DNA of 16,555 bases from Prevotella sp. Lineage in GTDB: Bacteria > Bacteroidota > Bacteroidia > Bacteroidales > Bacteroidaceae. The notes beneath the pieces are model-generated. The model was not told the DNA's origin and did not search any database. It saw only the letters and a program-made list of their open reading frames with translations. A program made the position numbers and the translations under genes. The stretch covers positions 1 through 16,555 of the forward strand of contig DMYZ01000056.1 of NCBI GenBank assembly GCA_003483565.1, given 5' to 3'. Shown in pieces: positions 1 through 7,592 of the stretch. The first letter of the stretch is position 1, and each line of letters starts with the position of its first letter.

Positions 1-762
1 CCTGCTGCCGAAAATGCAAAAGTAACACTGAATGTGGACCAGACTACCAATCAGGTCACCTTCAATATGGCCGGGGAAGGCATCTATCCGATATGGATGA
101 TACCTCAATCGGATAAAATTGCATATAGTACGGCAAATGATCTGCAGAAAATATTTTCCAATGCAGGCGATTATAACATACAATATCGTGTAGGCAACCA
201 CAACGGAATATCGCAAGGTGCCGGCAAAGCAACTTTCCATATCAATAATTCCATCATCGATTATACAAAATACACAACGATGATGGCCGGTAAAGAATGG
301 TATATCGATAGCACGGCAACAGCTCATCTTGCTTGTGGACCATCCGGTACTGATGGCACTTCGTGGTATAGTGCACAGCCCAAAGAGAAAGCCGGAACCG
401 GGATGTATGATAATCGCATTACCTTTACTGCCGATGGCAAATATTCTTTTGATCCGGGCAAGAACGGAACGACTTATGTCAATACAGGATGTACTATCCT
501 CAACAATCCCGGCACAGGAAAAGATTATTCCGCAAAAGTAGACAAGCAGACCGCAAGCTATACTTTTGACGCACAAGGCAGTAGTATTTATCTGGTCTTC
601 CCTGCCAAGACCCTCTTTCCTTACATTCCGACAGATGATGCTTATAATAAGGAGCTGAGGCTTCGACTGGAAAACATTACTTCTTCGACAATGGTGCTCA
701 TCTACGATAACGGAAATATTGCATGGCACTATATACTGTCCTCCGCTGAAGCAAACCAATAA
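1..762 (+). CDS. PUL surface glycan-binding lipoprotein (SusE-position/SGBP-B type), C-terminal 253 aa; 5' end outside window
   Basis: The reading frame is open from base 1 and ends at TAA 760-762, so the N-terminus and any lipoprotein signal lie upstream. The visible part starts with a PKD/Ig-like beta-sandwich (about visible residues 15-85, ending in a GNHNGIS stretch and a TFHI strand). A beta-rich C-terminal domain of about 165 aa follows; it is rich in Trp, Tyr and Gly, with the motifs HLACGPSGTDG and LFPYIP. I recall this layout from the second surface glycan-binding protein of Bacteroidetes beta-glucan PULs, encoded next to a GH16 enzyme. Such proteins sit on the outer membrane and bind the polysaccharide for the SusC/D importer. 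The gene lies 52 bp before a GH16 lipoprotein gene on the same strand with no terminator between, so the two are probably co-transcribed. The ligand is inferred from the neighbours, not from visible binding residues. Confidence 0.8.
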   Translation, partial: PAAENAKVTLNVDQTTNQVTFNMAGEGIYPIWMIPQSDKIAYSTANDLQKIFSNAGDYNIQYRVGNHNGISQGAGKATFHINNSIIDYTKYTTMMAGKEWYIDSTATAHLACGPSGTDGTSWYSAQPKEKAGTGMYDNRITFTADGKYSFDPGKNGTTYVNTGCTILNNPGTGKDYSAKVDKQTASYTFDAQGSSIYLVFPAKTLFPYIPTDDAYNKELRLRLENITSSTMVLIYDNGNIAWHYILSSAEANQ

Positions 763-814
763 TAATATTGTCTTGCAAAAACGGCATAGTAACAAATAAT
801 ATAAATCATTCCCA

Positions 815-1894
815 ATGAAAAATTTCATGTTTCTAATAACAATACTAGCTGTTGCTACAGGACTCTGGTCCTGTAGTAGCAATGACACTACTATAGGGTA
901 TGCTCCAGCTGAAACAATCAATGTTGCACAATCAGACTTTCATGCAGCCAATGTCGGTGATACCGTCAATACTGTAGTAATTTCCTCTCACGAATTTTCG
1001 GCCTATACCAATAATGACTGGATTACCGTTTCACCAGCTTATTCTCCCGGGAAAAAAGATACACTCACTATTACCATAGCTCCCAATAAAGGCGATGCCC
1101 GGGAAGGAAGTGTCATCGTCTGGTCCGGAGGATCACGTGACAGCATCAAAATTTCCCAGGACGCCGGAGCAGAAGATATAAAAGCTCCATTAGATGGCTA
1201 CAAACTGGTTTGGGATGATGAATTCAGCGGCTCCTCTCTCAGCAGTGACTGGACGTATGAAGTCCAACCTGCCGGATGGGTAAACAATGAATTACAAAAA
1301 TATGTTCAGGATAATGACGTGGCACAGGTCAAAAACGGTTGTCTGAATATCAATCTGATGAAAGACGGCAATAGTATCAAATCAGCCCGCCTGTATGCGA
1401 AAAAAGCCACCGGTTGGACTTACGGATATATCGAAGCCCGCATTAAACTGCCGGCAGGGAAAGGAACATGGCCTGCCTTCTGGATGATGCCTGTGAATTT
1501 TAAGTCATGGCCTGCTGACGGAGAAATTGATATTATGGAAGAAGTGGGCTATGACCCGAACGTTGTTGTCAGCACTATTCATTGCAACAAATACAACAAC
1601 ACGGGTACAGCTACAGAGTCTGCAAGAGAGACTGTCTCTACTGCACAAAGTGATTTTCATACCTATGGCCTGGAATGGACCGCAGACTACATGACTTTTT
1701 ATGTAGACGGAGAAAAGCTTCTGACCTATAAGAATGACGGATCAGGTAATGATGAATGGCCTTTCAACAAGGCGTTCTATCCTATACTTAATATTGCCTG
1801 GGGTGGCACTTGGGGTGGAGCACAAGGCGTGGATGAAAGTGCATTGCCGGCTCAAATGCAGGTTGATTATATTCGTGTTTTTCAAAAGAAATAA
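815..1894 (+). CDS. Surface lipoprotein endo-beta-glucanase, BACON + GH16 (laminarinase/licheninase-like)
   Basis: This 359-aa protein starts with a lipoprotein signal peptide (hydrophobic residues 4-16, lipobox LWSC, lipidated Cys20 followed by SSND), as expected for an outer-surface enzyme. Residues about 30-117 form a BACON domain (NDWITVSP, then ITIAPN and ISQDAG strands). Residues about 127-357 form the GH16 catalytic domain, starting LVWDDEF. The active-site motif is GEIDIMEEVG, giving nucleophile Glu237, assisting Asp239 and acid/base Glu242. Family members cleave internal bonds of beta-1,3- or beta-1,3/1,4-glucans by a retaining mechanism. The EIDIMEE pattern fits the laminarinase-like subgroup better than agarases or carrageenases. 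It lies between a glycan-binding protein gene and a GH3 gene, and its TAA is only 3 bp before the GH3 ATG, suggesting translational coupling. Exact specificity (laminarin versus mixed-linkage glucan) cannot be read from the sequence. Confidence 0.93.
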   Translation: MKNFMFLITILAVATGLWSCSSNDTTIGYAPAETINVAQSDFHAANVGDTVNTVVISSHEFSAYTNNDWITVSPAYSPGKKDTLTITIAPNKGDAREGSVIVWSGGSRDSIKISQDAGAEDIKAPLDGYKLVWDDEFSGSSLSSDWTYEVQPAGWVNNELQKYVQDNDVAQVKNGCLNINLMKDGNSIKSARLYAKKATGWTYGYIEARIKLPAGKGTWPAFWMMPVNFKSWPADGEIDIMEEVGYDPNVVVSTIHCNKYNNTGTATESARETVSTAQSDFHTYGLEWTADYMTFYVDGEKLLTYKNDGSGNDEWPFNKAFYPILNIAWGGTWGGAQGVDESALPAQMQVDYIRVFQKK

Positions 1895-1897
1895 TTT

Positions 1898-4132
1898 ATG
1901 ATATACAAGAAAATTATTTTAGGTGTTATTCTTAATTTGGCAGGTAGTCTGGTATACAGCCAGACTCCTGTATATCTGGATGAAACCAAGCCTGTGGAGG
2001 AAAGGATCGAAGATGCCCTGCACCGTATGACCTTGGACGAAAAAATTGCCGTAATCCATGCACAGTCGAAATTCTCAGCAAGAGGCATTCCACGCTTGGG
2101 ATTTCCCGATCTATGGACCGATGATGGCCCTCACGGAGTTCGTCCTGATGTTCTTTGGGATGAATGGGAACAAGCCGGACAGACCAATGACTCCTGCGTA
2201 GCTTTCCCTGCTCTTACCTGTCTTGCCGCTACATGGGATCCTTCTTTAGCTTTACTCTACGGACAAAGCCTGGGAGAAGAAGCTCTCTATCGTGGAAAAG
2301 ACATGATCCTCGGTCCCGGCGTCAATATATACAGGACACCTCTCAATGGAAGGAACTTTGAGTATATGGGTGAAGATCCTTATCTCACTTCTCAGATGGT
2401 TGTCCCTTATATTCAAGGACTGCAATCAAAGGGAGTTTCAGCATGCGTCAAGCATTTCGCTCTCAATAATGATGAGGAAAACCGTTTTCAAGTGAATGTC
2501 AAGATAAGCAACCGTGCCCTGCACGAAATATACTTGCCGGCTTTCAAGGCTGCTGTAGAGAAAGGACATGTATGGGCACTTATGGGCGCTTACAATCTCT
2601 ATAAAAATGAACATAACTGTGAGAATGAATTCTTGCTTAAGCAAATATTAAAACACGACTGGAACTTTGATGGAGTCGTAATAAGTGACTGGGGAGGATG
2701 CCACAGTACTGAAGAAGCAGTCAATAACGGACTGGATATGGAGTTTGGTACATGGACTGACGGCCTGCATAAGGGTACATCCAATGCTTATGACAATTAT
2801 TATATGGCCAATGCCTTTAAACAAGGTATCCTGCAAGGCAAATATACTATGCAGCAACTGGATGAAAAAGTAAGACGTGTCCTGCGGCTCTACTACCGTA
2901 CCACGATGAATAAGGAAAGAGGTACAGGATTCCTGTGTTCCGATGCACACTATCAGGCTGCACGCAAGATAGGAGATGAAGGTATTGTACTCTTGAAAAA
3001 TGAACGTCATGTCCTTCCATTACAACTTGGCAAAGCCAAAAGAATCCTTGTCGTGGGAGAGAATGCCATCAAGATGATGACGGTAGGAGGAGGCAGTTCT
3101 TCCCTGAAAGTGCAACGAGAAATCAGCCCTCTGGCAGGGATACAAGCAGTCTGCAAACTTAAAGGTGTAACCTGCGATTATGAACGTGGTTATATTGGTG
3201 ATACAGGCGGATCTTATAATGGTGTCACTACAGGACAGGATCTTACAGATCAAAGAAGTACCAGCCAACTGATTGCCGATGCCGTAAAGAAAGCTAAAGG
3301 TGCAGACTATGTCATCTTCATAGGAGGATTAAACAAAGCAGACTACCAGGATGCAGAAGGCCATGACCGGAAAAGCTATGACCTACCTTATCACCAGGAT
3401 ATGGCTATTGAAGCCCTCGCAAAGGTAAACAAGAATATTATCTTTGTTAATATCTCCGGCAATGCGGAAAAACTGAATTTCATCAATAAAATTCCGGCTA
3501 TGATTCAAGCATGGTATATAGGTAGCGAAGCTGGTGAGGCAATAGCTGATGTCTTGACAGGCAAAATCAATCCATCCGGGAAACTGCCTTTCTCCTGGGG
3601 GCGGTCCCTTCAGGACTATGGAGCTCACGCAACAGGTTCTTATCCCGGTATCTGGCGACCAGACCATAAAATCATTGATGAAGAATATAAAGAGGGTATC
3701 TATGTGGGATACAGATGGATGGACAAGACCGGCACAGTACCTCTCTTTGCCTTCGGTCATGGTATGAGCTATACTTCTTTCAAACTGTCTAATCTTCGAA
3801 AAAGTTCCAATAGTATGCATACAGACGGCAGCATCCAGTTTACAGTCAATATAAAAAACACCGGCAAATATGCCGGAGCAGATGTCGTACAACTTTATGT
3901 CCATGATGAAAAAGCATCCGTTGACCGACCGCAAAAGGAGTTGAAAGGATTCCAGAAAATATACCTGCTTCCTGATGAGAGCAAAGATATCACGATCACT
4001 ATCGACAAGAATGCACTGGGATTCTGGGATGAGACAAGCAATAAATGGAAATACGAAAAAGGTTCTTTTGACGCGCTTGTCGGTGATGCCAGTGACCATC
4101 TGACTATGTCTACTAAATTCGATTTGCAATAA
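1898..4132 (+). CDS. Exported GH3 beta-glucosidase with C-terminal fibronectin-III-like domain
   Basis: This 744-aa protein has a type I signal peptide (KK at 4-5, hydrophobic 6-19, likely cleavage near SQ 21-22) and no lipobox, so it is predicted to be periplasmic. The N-terminal barrel carries TDDGPHGVR (74-82), GRNFEYMGEDP (151-161), KHFALNNDE (185-193) and VISDWGG (261-267), where Asp264 is the expected catalytic nucleophile. The second alpha/beta domain follows (LLKN, then VVGENA). The last roughly 90 residues are the FnIII-like domain common in this family (VDRPQKELKGF). GH3 enzymes of this layout remove terminal glucose from beta-gluco-oligosaccharides. Next to a surface GH16 it would finish degradation of imported oligosaccharides. 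It is the last gene of the PUL operon here, with a hairpin terminator 27 bp after its stop. The family call is secure; linkage preference (beta-1,3, 1,4 or 1,6) is inferred from context only. Confidence 0.93.
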   Translation: MIYKKIILGVILNLAGSLVYSQTPVYLDETKPVEERIEDALHRMTLDEKIAVIHAQSKFSARGIPRLGFPDLWTDDGPHGVRPDVLWDEWEQAGQTNDSCVAFPALTCLAATWDPSLALLYGQSLGEEALYRGKDMILGPGVNIYRTPLNGRNFEYMGEDPYLTSQMVVPYIQGLQSKGVSACVKHFALNNDEENRFQVNVKISNRALHEIYLPAFKAAVEKGHVWALMGAYNLYKNEHNCENEFLLKQILKHDWNFDGVVISDWGGCHSTEEAVNNGLDMEFGTWTDGLHKGTSNAYDNYYMANAFKQGILQGKYTMQQLDEKVRRVLRLYYRTTMNKERGTGFLCSDAHYQAARKIGDEGIVLLKNERHVLPLQLGKAKRILVVGENAIKMMTVGGGSSSLKVQREISPLAGIQAVCKLKGVTCDYERGYIGDTGGSYNGVTTGQDLTDQRSTSQLIADAVKKAKGADYVIFIGGLNKADYQDAEGHDRKSYDLPYHQDMAIEALAKVNKNIIFVNISGNAEKLNFINKIPAMIQAWYIGSEAGEAIADVLTGKINPSGKLPFSWGRSLQDYGAHATGSYPGIWRPDHKIIDEEYKEGIYVGYRWMDKTGTVPLFAFGHGMSYTSFKLSNLRKSSNSMHTDGSIQFTVNIKNTGKYAGADVVQLYVHDEKASVDRPQKELKGFQKIYLLPDESKDITITIDKNALGFWDETSNKWKYEKGSFDALVGDASDHLTMSTKFDLQ

Positions 4133-4159
4133 ATAATATTTTCAGAAATGTATATAAAT

Positions 4160-4200
4160 AAAAGTCAATCTTTTTAGATTGGCTTTTATTTTGATATTTT
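4160..4200 (+). terminator. Rho-independent terminator of the PUL operon
   Basis: The left arm 4160-4171 (aaaagtcaatct) pairs with 4176-4187 (agattggctttt) across a 4-base T loop. This makes a 12-bp stem with a single G-U pair. An A/T-rich tail (attttgatatttt) follows. It starts 27 bp after the GH3 stop. The stem has A/T-rich ends, which also gives some terminator character on the opposite strand. Confidence 0.8.
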
Positions 4201-4220
4201 CTTCCTTTTCTATATCTTTG
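4190..4220 (+). promoter_or_regulatory. Bacteroidetes-type promoter for the regulator gene
   Basis: A TTTG at 4190-4193 (-33 box) is followed after exactly 19 bp by TATCTTTG at 4213-4220, a full match to the Bacteroidetes -7 consensus TAnnTTTG. Transcription would start near 4227, leaving a leader of about 30 nt before the ATG at 4257. The -33 box lies in the T-rich tail of the preceding terminator. Confidence 0.8.
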
Positions 4221-4256
4221 CATTACTAACATTTATGTTGTAAACTTACAGAACCC

Positions 4257-5906
4257 ATGAAACTATATACATTTATTCTTGTTTTTTTATTCGGAACAAT
4301 AGCTCCAACAGAGGCACAGAAAATAGATCAGGACTCTATGTATTCAGTACTGGATAATGCTATCGTACATTCCACGGAGCATTTACAAAAACGTATTCAA
4401 CGTATCCATTTACTTGAATCGCAACTGAAAAATTCATCCAATATCAAGTTAAGTTATTTTCTCTGTTATAAACTATTTCAAGAATATACTCCTTATATAC
4501 ATGAACGAGCTTGTTTTTATCTGAGCCAATGTATAAACCTCGCTGAGAAAATGAAAGACAAACAAGATGCAGATATCTGCCGCTTACGCCTTGCCATCTA
4601 TTACATTGGTGCCGGTTTTTATAAAGAAGCTCTTTACTTTATCCGACAAACAGATACTACACATCTCTCCCCCGAAGGTAAAGGGCTTTACTTGCGAGCC
4701 TATTACCAGTTATACAACGAGCTTTCTTATTACACACCCAACCATGTACTCAAAGTTTTATATGATACTGAAAAAACAAAATATGAAAAAGCTATGATGA
4801 CATATCTTTCAAGAACAGAGGATATGTACTTTGAGACACATGAGCTAGAACTCATGTCAAAAAAGCAAAACCTGCAGAATCTCCGTCTCAACACACAATG
4901 GCTTCATCAAGTGAAGAAAGGCTCCCATCGCTATGCACTCGTCACTCTCTTTCGATACCTTTCATACAAAGCCCTTCGTGACACTACTAAAATGATGTAC
5001 TGGATCACAGAATCAGCCATTACCGATGCCCGTGACGGGGTCATGGACCAGGGTTCGATGTGGGAATTGGCTAACCAGCTGATGCTACAAGGCCATGTTG
5101 AACGGGCTTACCGCTATATCAGCTATCTCAGTAACTGTTCAAATAAATTTGGATCCCGACAGCGCTCTTGGCAAATAACCCCTCTTCTAGCTAACCTTGC
5201 CAACAAATATAAACAGGAAAGTGAGCAAAACAGTCATCGGCTTATTATATCTTTCTCCGCCTTGAGCATACTTTTCCTGTTCGCTCTTTTATTACTTGGT
5301 TATACTATAAAACAAAGAAACCGATTGAGTGATGCCCGAAATATGCTGTCAGGTAGTAATCAAAAACTGTATTCTTTTAACCAACAACTCAAGCAACTTA
5401 ATATTCAGCTAGAACAAAGTAACTCACACCTGGCTGACAGCAATCGGGTAAAAGAAGAATATATCGGGCGCTTCCTTGAATTGTGCAGCCTCTATATAGA
5501 CAAGATAGATAAAATACGCAAGCGTACCAACCGCTACATTAAGAACAAACAATATGAAGAGTTGTATCAGGCAACCAAGGATAACAGCCTTTTCTCCAAC
5601 AACATAGATATTCTATACAAAAGTTTCGACACAGCCTTTATCCATTTGTTCCCACATTTTATTGAAGACTTCAATGCACTGTTAAAACCAGAAGTACGTA
5701 TCGAAACATCGAAGGATGGGCATCTCAACACCACTATCCGCATATTCGCCCTTATACGCCTGGGAATAACAGATAGTTCTAAAATTGCAGAATTTTTACA
5801 TTACAGTGTCAATACTATCTACAATTATCGGGCACGCACAAAGAATGGAGCTATAGGAAACAGGGAAGAATTTGAAGATCAAATAAAGGAAATAGGATTG
5901 AAATAA
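4257..5906 (+). CDS. Membrane-spanning transcriptional regulator, DUF6377-type (periplasmic helical sensor, TM, coiled coil, HTH)
   Basis: This 549-aa protein has an N-terminal signal peptide or anchor (about 3-20, ending EAQ). A long, mostly helical, Tyr-rich region (about 25-325) resembles degenerate TPR repeats and is probably periplasmic. One strong transmembrane helix lies at about 328-350. A Gln/Leu/Asn-rich coiled coil follows (about 352-400). The C-terminal cytoplasmic part ends in a LuxR-like helix-turn-helix (about 496-528: IRLGITDSSKIAEFLHYSVN, then TIYNYRARTKN). I recognise this layout as the Bacteroides DUF6377 regulator family, often found beside PULs. No histidine-kinase or response-regulator residues are visible, so it is not a hybrid two-component system. 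It sits directly after the glucan PUL on the same strand but has its own promoter. The inferred role is sensing glucan breakdown products and controlling the PUL; the ligand and target promoter are unknown. Confidence 0.78.
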   Translation: MKLYTFILVFLFGTIAPTEAQKIDQDSMYSVLDNAIVHSTEHLQKRIQRIHLLESQLKNSSNIKLSYFLCYKLFQEYTPYIHERACFYLSQCINLAEKMKDKQDADICRLRLAIYYIGAGFYKEALYFIRQTDTTHLSPEGKGLYLRAYYQLYNELSYYTPNHVLKVLYDTEKTKYEKAMMTYLSRTEDMYFETHELELMSKKQNLQNLRLNTQWLHQVKKGSHRYALVTLFRYLSYKALRDTTKMMYWITESAITDARDGVMDQGSMWELANQLMLQGHVERAYRYISYLSNCSNKFGSRQRSWQITPLLANLANKYKQESEQNSHRLIISFSALSILFLFALLLLGYTIKQRNRLSDARNMLSGSNQKLYSFNQQLKQLNIQLEQSNSHLADSNRVKEEYIGRFLELCSLYIDKIDKIRKRTNRYIKNKQYEELYQATKDNSLFSNNIDILYKSFDTAFIHLFPHFIEDFNALLKPEVRIETSKDGHLNTTIRIFALIRLGITDSSKIAEFLHYSVNTIYNYRARTKNGAIGNREEFEDQIKEIGLK

Positions 5907-5944
5907 GTTTTAAAGACTTTATCTGTAATCCTGTTTTTATTTTA
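5894..5944 (+). terminator. Possible weak terminator of the regulator gene
   Basis: AGGATT (5894-5899, in the last codons) can pair with AATCCT (5927-5932), with a partial inner pairing of ATAAGT and ACTTTAT. The T-rich tail gtttttatttta follows at 5933-5944. The internal loops make this a modest structure. Confidence 0.35.
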
Positions 5945-5981
5945 TATGCTTTTTTATCGCATAAAAATGACTAATCACATG

Positions 5982-6075
5982 ATGCTGATATCCCTAAACT
6001 TTGAACAAAAGTTTTAAGAAAAACCAGCTTTTACAAATTAAAATAAGTAACTTTGCAGCAAAAGAATATCAGCAT
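5982..6075. repeat. 10-bp perfect inverted repeat flanking the ruvB promoter region
   Basis: ATGCTGATAT at 5982-5991 is matched by its exact reverse complement ATATCAGCAT at 6066-6075, which ends 5 bp before the ruvB ATG. The arms are separated by 74 bp that contain the -7 box. If transcription starts near 6062, only the right arm is in the mRNA, so a protein-binding role is more likely than an RNA hairpin. Chance is also possible. Confidence 0.45.
6048..6055 (+). promoter_or_regulatory. -7 box of the ruvB-coaD-ybeY promoter
   Basis: TAACTTTG at 6048-6055 matches the Bacteroidetes -7 consensus TAnnTTTG, 25 bp before the ruvB ATG. No good TTTG lies at the usual 19-21 bp upstream distance; the nearest T-rich stretch is cttttac at about 6028-6034. 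The -33 box is therefore weak or absent. The predicted start near 6062 leaves a leader of only about 19 nt. Confidence 0.55.
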
Positions 6076-6080
6076 ACTGA

Positions 6081-7115
6081 ATGACAGAAGATTTTGATGT
6101 AAGAAACGAAAATATTTCACCTGCAGAAAAAGAATTCGAAAATGCACTGCGACCACTACACTTTAATGACTTCAGCGGTCAGAAAAATGTAGTGGATAAC
6201 TTGCGCGTATTCGTAGAGGCTGCCAAATACCGTGGCGAACCTCTTGATCATACCTTGCTGCATGGTCCTCCTGGTTTGGGGAAAACTACGTTAAGTAACA
6301 TTATCGCCAACGAACTGGGCGTGGGATTTAAAATCACCAGCGGACCGGTACTTGACAAACCGGGAGATCTCGCAGGCATCTTAACTTCGCTTGAACCCAA
6401 TGATGTTTTGTTCATTGACGAAATCCATCGCCTTTCTCCAGTAGTAGAAGAATATCTCTATTCTGCCATGGAAGACTATCGTATTGACATCATGATTGAC
6501 AAGGGACCTTCTGCAAGAAGTATCCAGATTGATCTGAATCCGTTTACCCTGATCGGTGCCACCACCCGCAGTGGATTGCTTACAGCCCCACTCCGTGCCC
6601 GTTTCGGTATCAACCTGCATCTGGAATATTATAATCCGGAAACATTGCAGAAGATTATCAAGCGAAGTGCACAGCTTCTCAAAGTTCCTATTGAAGAAGA
6701 TGCCGCCGCTGAGATATCACGCAGATCACGAGGAACGCCTCGTATTGCTAACTCTCTGCTCCGCCGTGTCCGTGATTTCGCACAGGTAAAAGGAAACGGT
6801 ACCATTACCAACGATATCGCCAAAGTCGCTTTGCAAGCCCTCAACATTGATCAATACGGACTTGATGAAACAGACAACAAAATATTACTTGCCATCATTG
6901 ACAAGTTCTGCGGAGGACCTGTCGGACTGACTACCATCGCAACGGCTATAGGTGAAGATACGGGGACTGTAGAAGAAGTATACGAACCCTTTCTTATTAT
7001 GGAGGGATTTATCAAAAGAACTCCTCGCGGACGAATGGCTACAAGACTCGCTTTTGAACATTTGGGCAGAAATCCCAATCAAAGTAATGTCAGCGAACCT
7101 TATTTATTCGATTAA
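6081..7115 (+). CDS. ruvB: Holliday junction branch-migration ATPase RuvB
   Basis: The protein has 344 aa, the usual RuvB length. Visible motifs are Walker A GPPGLGKT (62-69), Walker B FIDEIH (111-116, Asp113 and Glu114), sensor-1 region GATTRSG (159-165), arginine finger in PLRARFG (Arg174), and sensor-2 GTPRIAN (Arg221). The C-terminal winged-helix domain contains GGPVGLTTIA and EPFLI and ends in RTPRGR. RuvB forms hexamers that drive branch migration of Holliday junctions together with RuvA during recombinational repair. ruvA and ruvC are not in the window, which is common in Bacteroidetes. It is the first gene of a tight operon: coaD starts 2 bp after its stop. The ATG at 6081 fits the expected N-terminus (EDFDVR) and follows a -7 box at the right distance. 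Confidence 0.97.
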   Translation: MTEDFDVRNENISPAEKEFENALRPLHFNDFSGQKNVVDNLRVFVEAAKYRGEPLDHTLLHGPPGLGKTTLSNIIANELGVGFKITSGPVLDKPGDLAGILTSLEPNDVLFIDEIHRLSPVVEEYLYSAMEDYRIDIMIDKGPSARSIQIDLNPFTLIGATTRSGLLTAPLRARFGINLHLEYYNPETLQKIIKRSAQLLKVPIEEDAAAEISRRSRGTPRIANSLLRRVRDFAQVKGNGTITNDIAKVALQALNIDQYGLDETDNKILLAIIDKFCGGPVGLTTIATAIGEDTGTVEEVYEPFLIMEGFIKRTPRGRMATRLAFEHLGRNPNQSNVSEPYLFD

Positions 7116-7117
7116 AA

Positions 7118-7582
7118 ATGGAAACAGAGCATAAACTACGTATCGGGGTATTCACCGGTACATTTGACCCATTCACCATAGGGCATCAGAATATCACAGA
7201 ACGAGCCCTAAAACTCTTTGATGAGCTCTACATTGCAATAGCTGTGAGCAAACGGAAAAATACAGAAAAGGAAATAGAAGAACGGCTCAAAGATATTGAT
7301 GAACTTTATACTGACAACAATAAAGTGAAAGTTATCACCTACAGTGACTTGACAGTAGATATGTGTAAACGAATTGGTGCTGACACAATTGTAAGAGGTG
7401 TAAGAAGTATAAGAGATTTTGAATATGAACGGGAACAGGCTGACATCAACAAGCAAATGGGAGGCGTGGAAACCCTGCTTCTTTTCGCTGAGCCACGCTT
7501 TGAGAGCATCAGCAGCACACTTGTCAGAGAGCTGAAGTTCTTTGGCAGAGACGTCACAGAATTCCTTCCTGAGAAAAAATAA
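7118..7582 (+). CDS. coaD: Phosphopantetheine adenylyltransferase
   Basis: This 154-aa protein, of standard CoaD length, transfers AMP from ATP to 4'-phosphopantetheine. That gives dephospho-CoA, the penultimate step of CoA synthesis, in the cytoplasm. The N-terminal nucleotidyltransferase motif is GTFDPFTIGH (14-23), with the TxGH signature at Thr20-His23. The conserved IVRGVRSIRDFEYE segment (91-104) and the ISSTLVRE motif (131-138) are both present, so the active site looks intact. It starts 2 bp after ruvB. The sequence diverges from the Bacteroides thetaiotaomicron CoaD I remember (which begins with KAIFPGTFDPFTIGH), and in Bacteroides I recall coaD next to parE. Here it travels with ruvB and ybeY instead. 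The family call is secure. Confidence 0.95.
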   Translation: METEHKLRIGVFTGTFDPFTIGHQNITERALKLFDELYIAIAVSKRKNTEKEIEERLKDIDELYTDNNKVKVITYSDLTVDMCKRIGADTIVRGVRSIRDFEYEREQADINKQMGGVETLLLFAEPRFESISSTLVRELKFFGRDVTEFLPEKK

Positions 7583-7592
7583 AACATGGACT

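Noticed and set aside
3383..4129. A 248-codon open frame on the minus strand inside the GH3 gene.
   Set aside because: It is antisense to well-conserved GH3 sequence, rich in Cys, Phe and Ile, with no family features.
5996..6014. Dyad AAACTTT / AAAGTTT upstream of ruvB.
   Set aside because: It is a 7-bp A/T-rich stem without a T-run or G/C core. It is too weak to call a terminator or operator.
7542..7592. Upstream extension of ybeY to a TTG start inside coaD.
   Set aside because: The added residues do not resemble the YbeY N-terminus, and the ATG at 7593 fits the family start and operon spacing.
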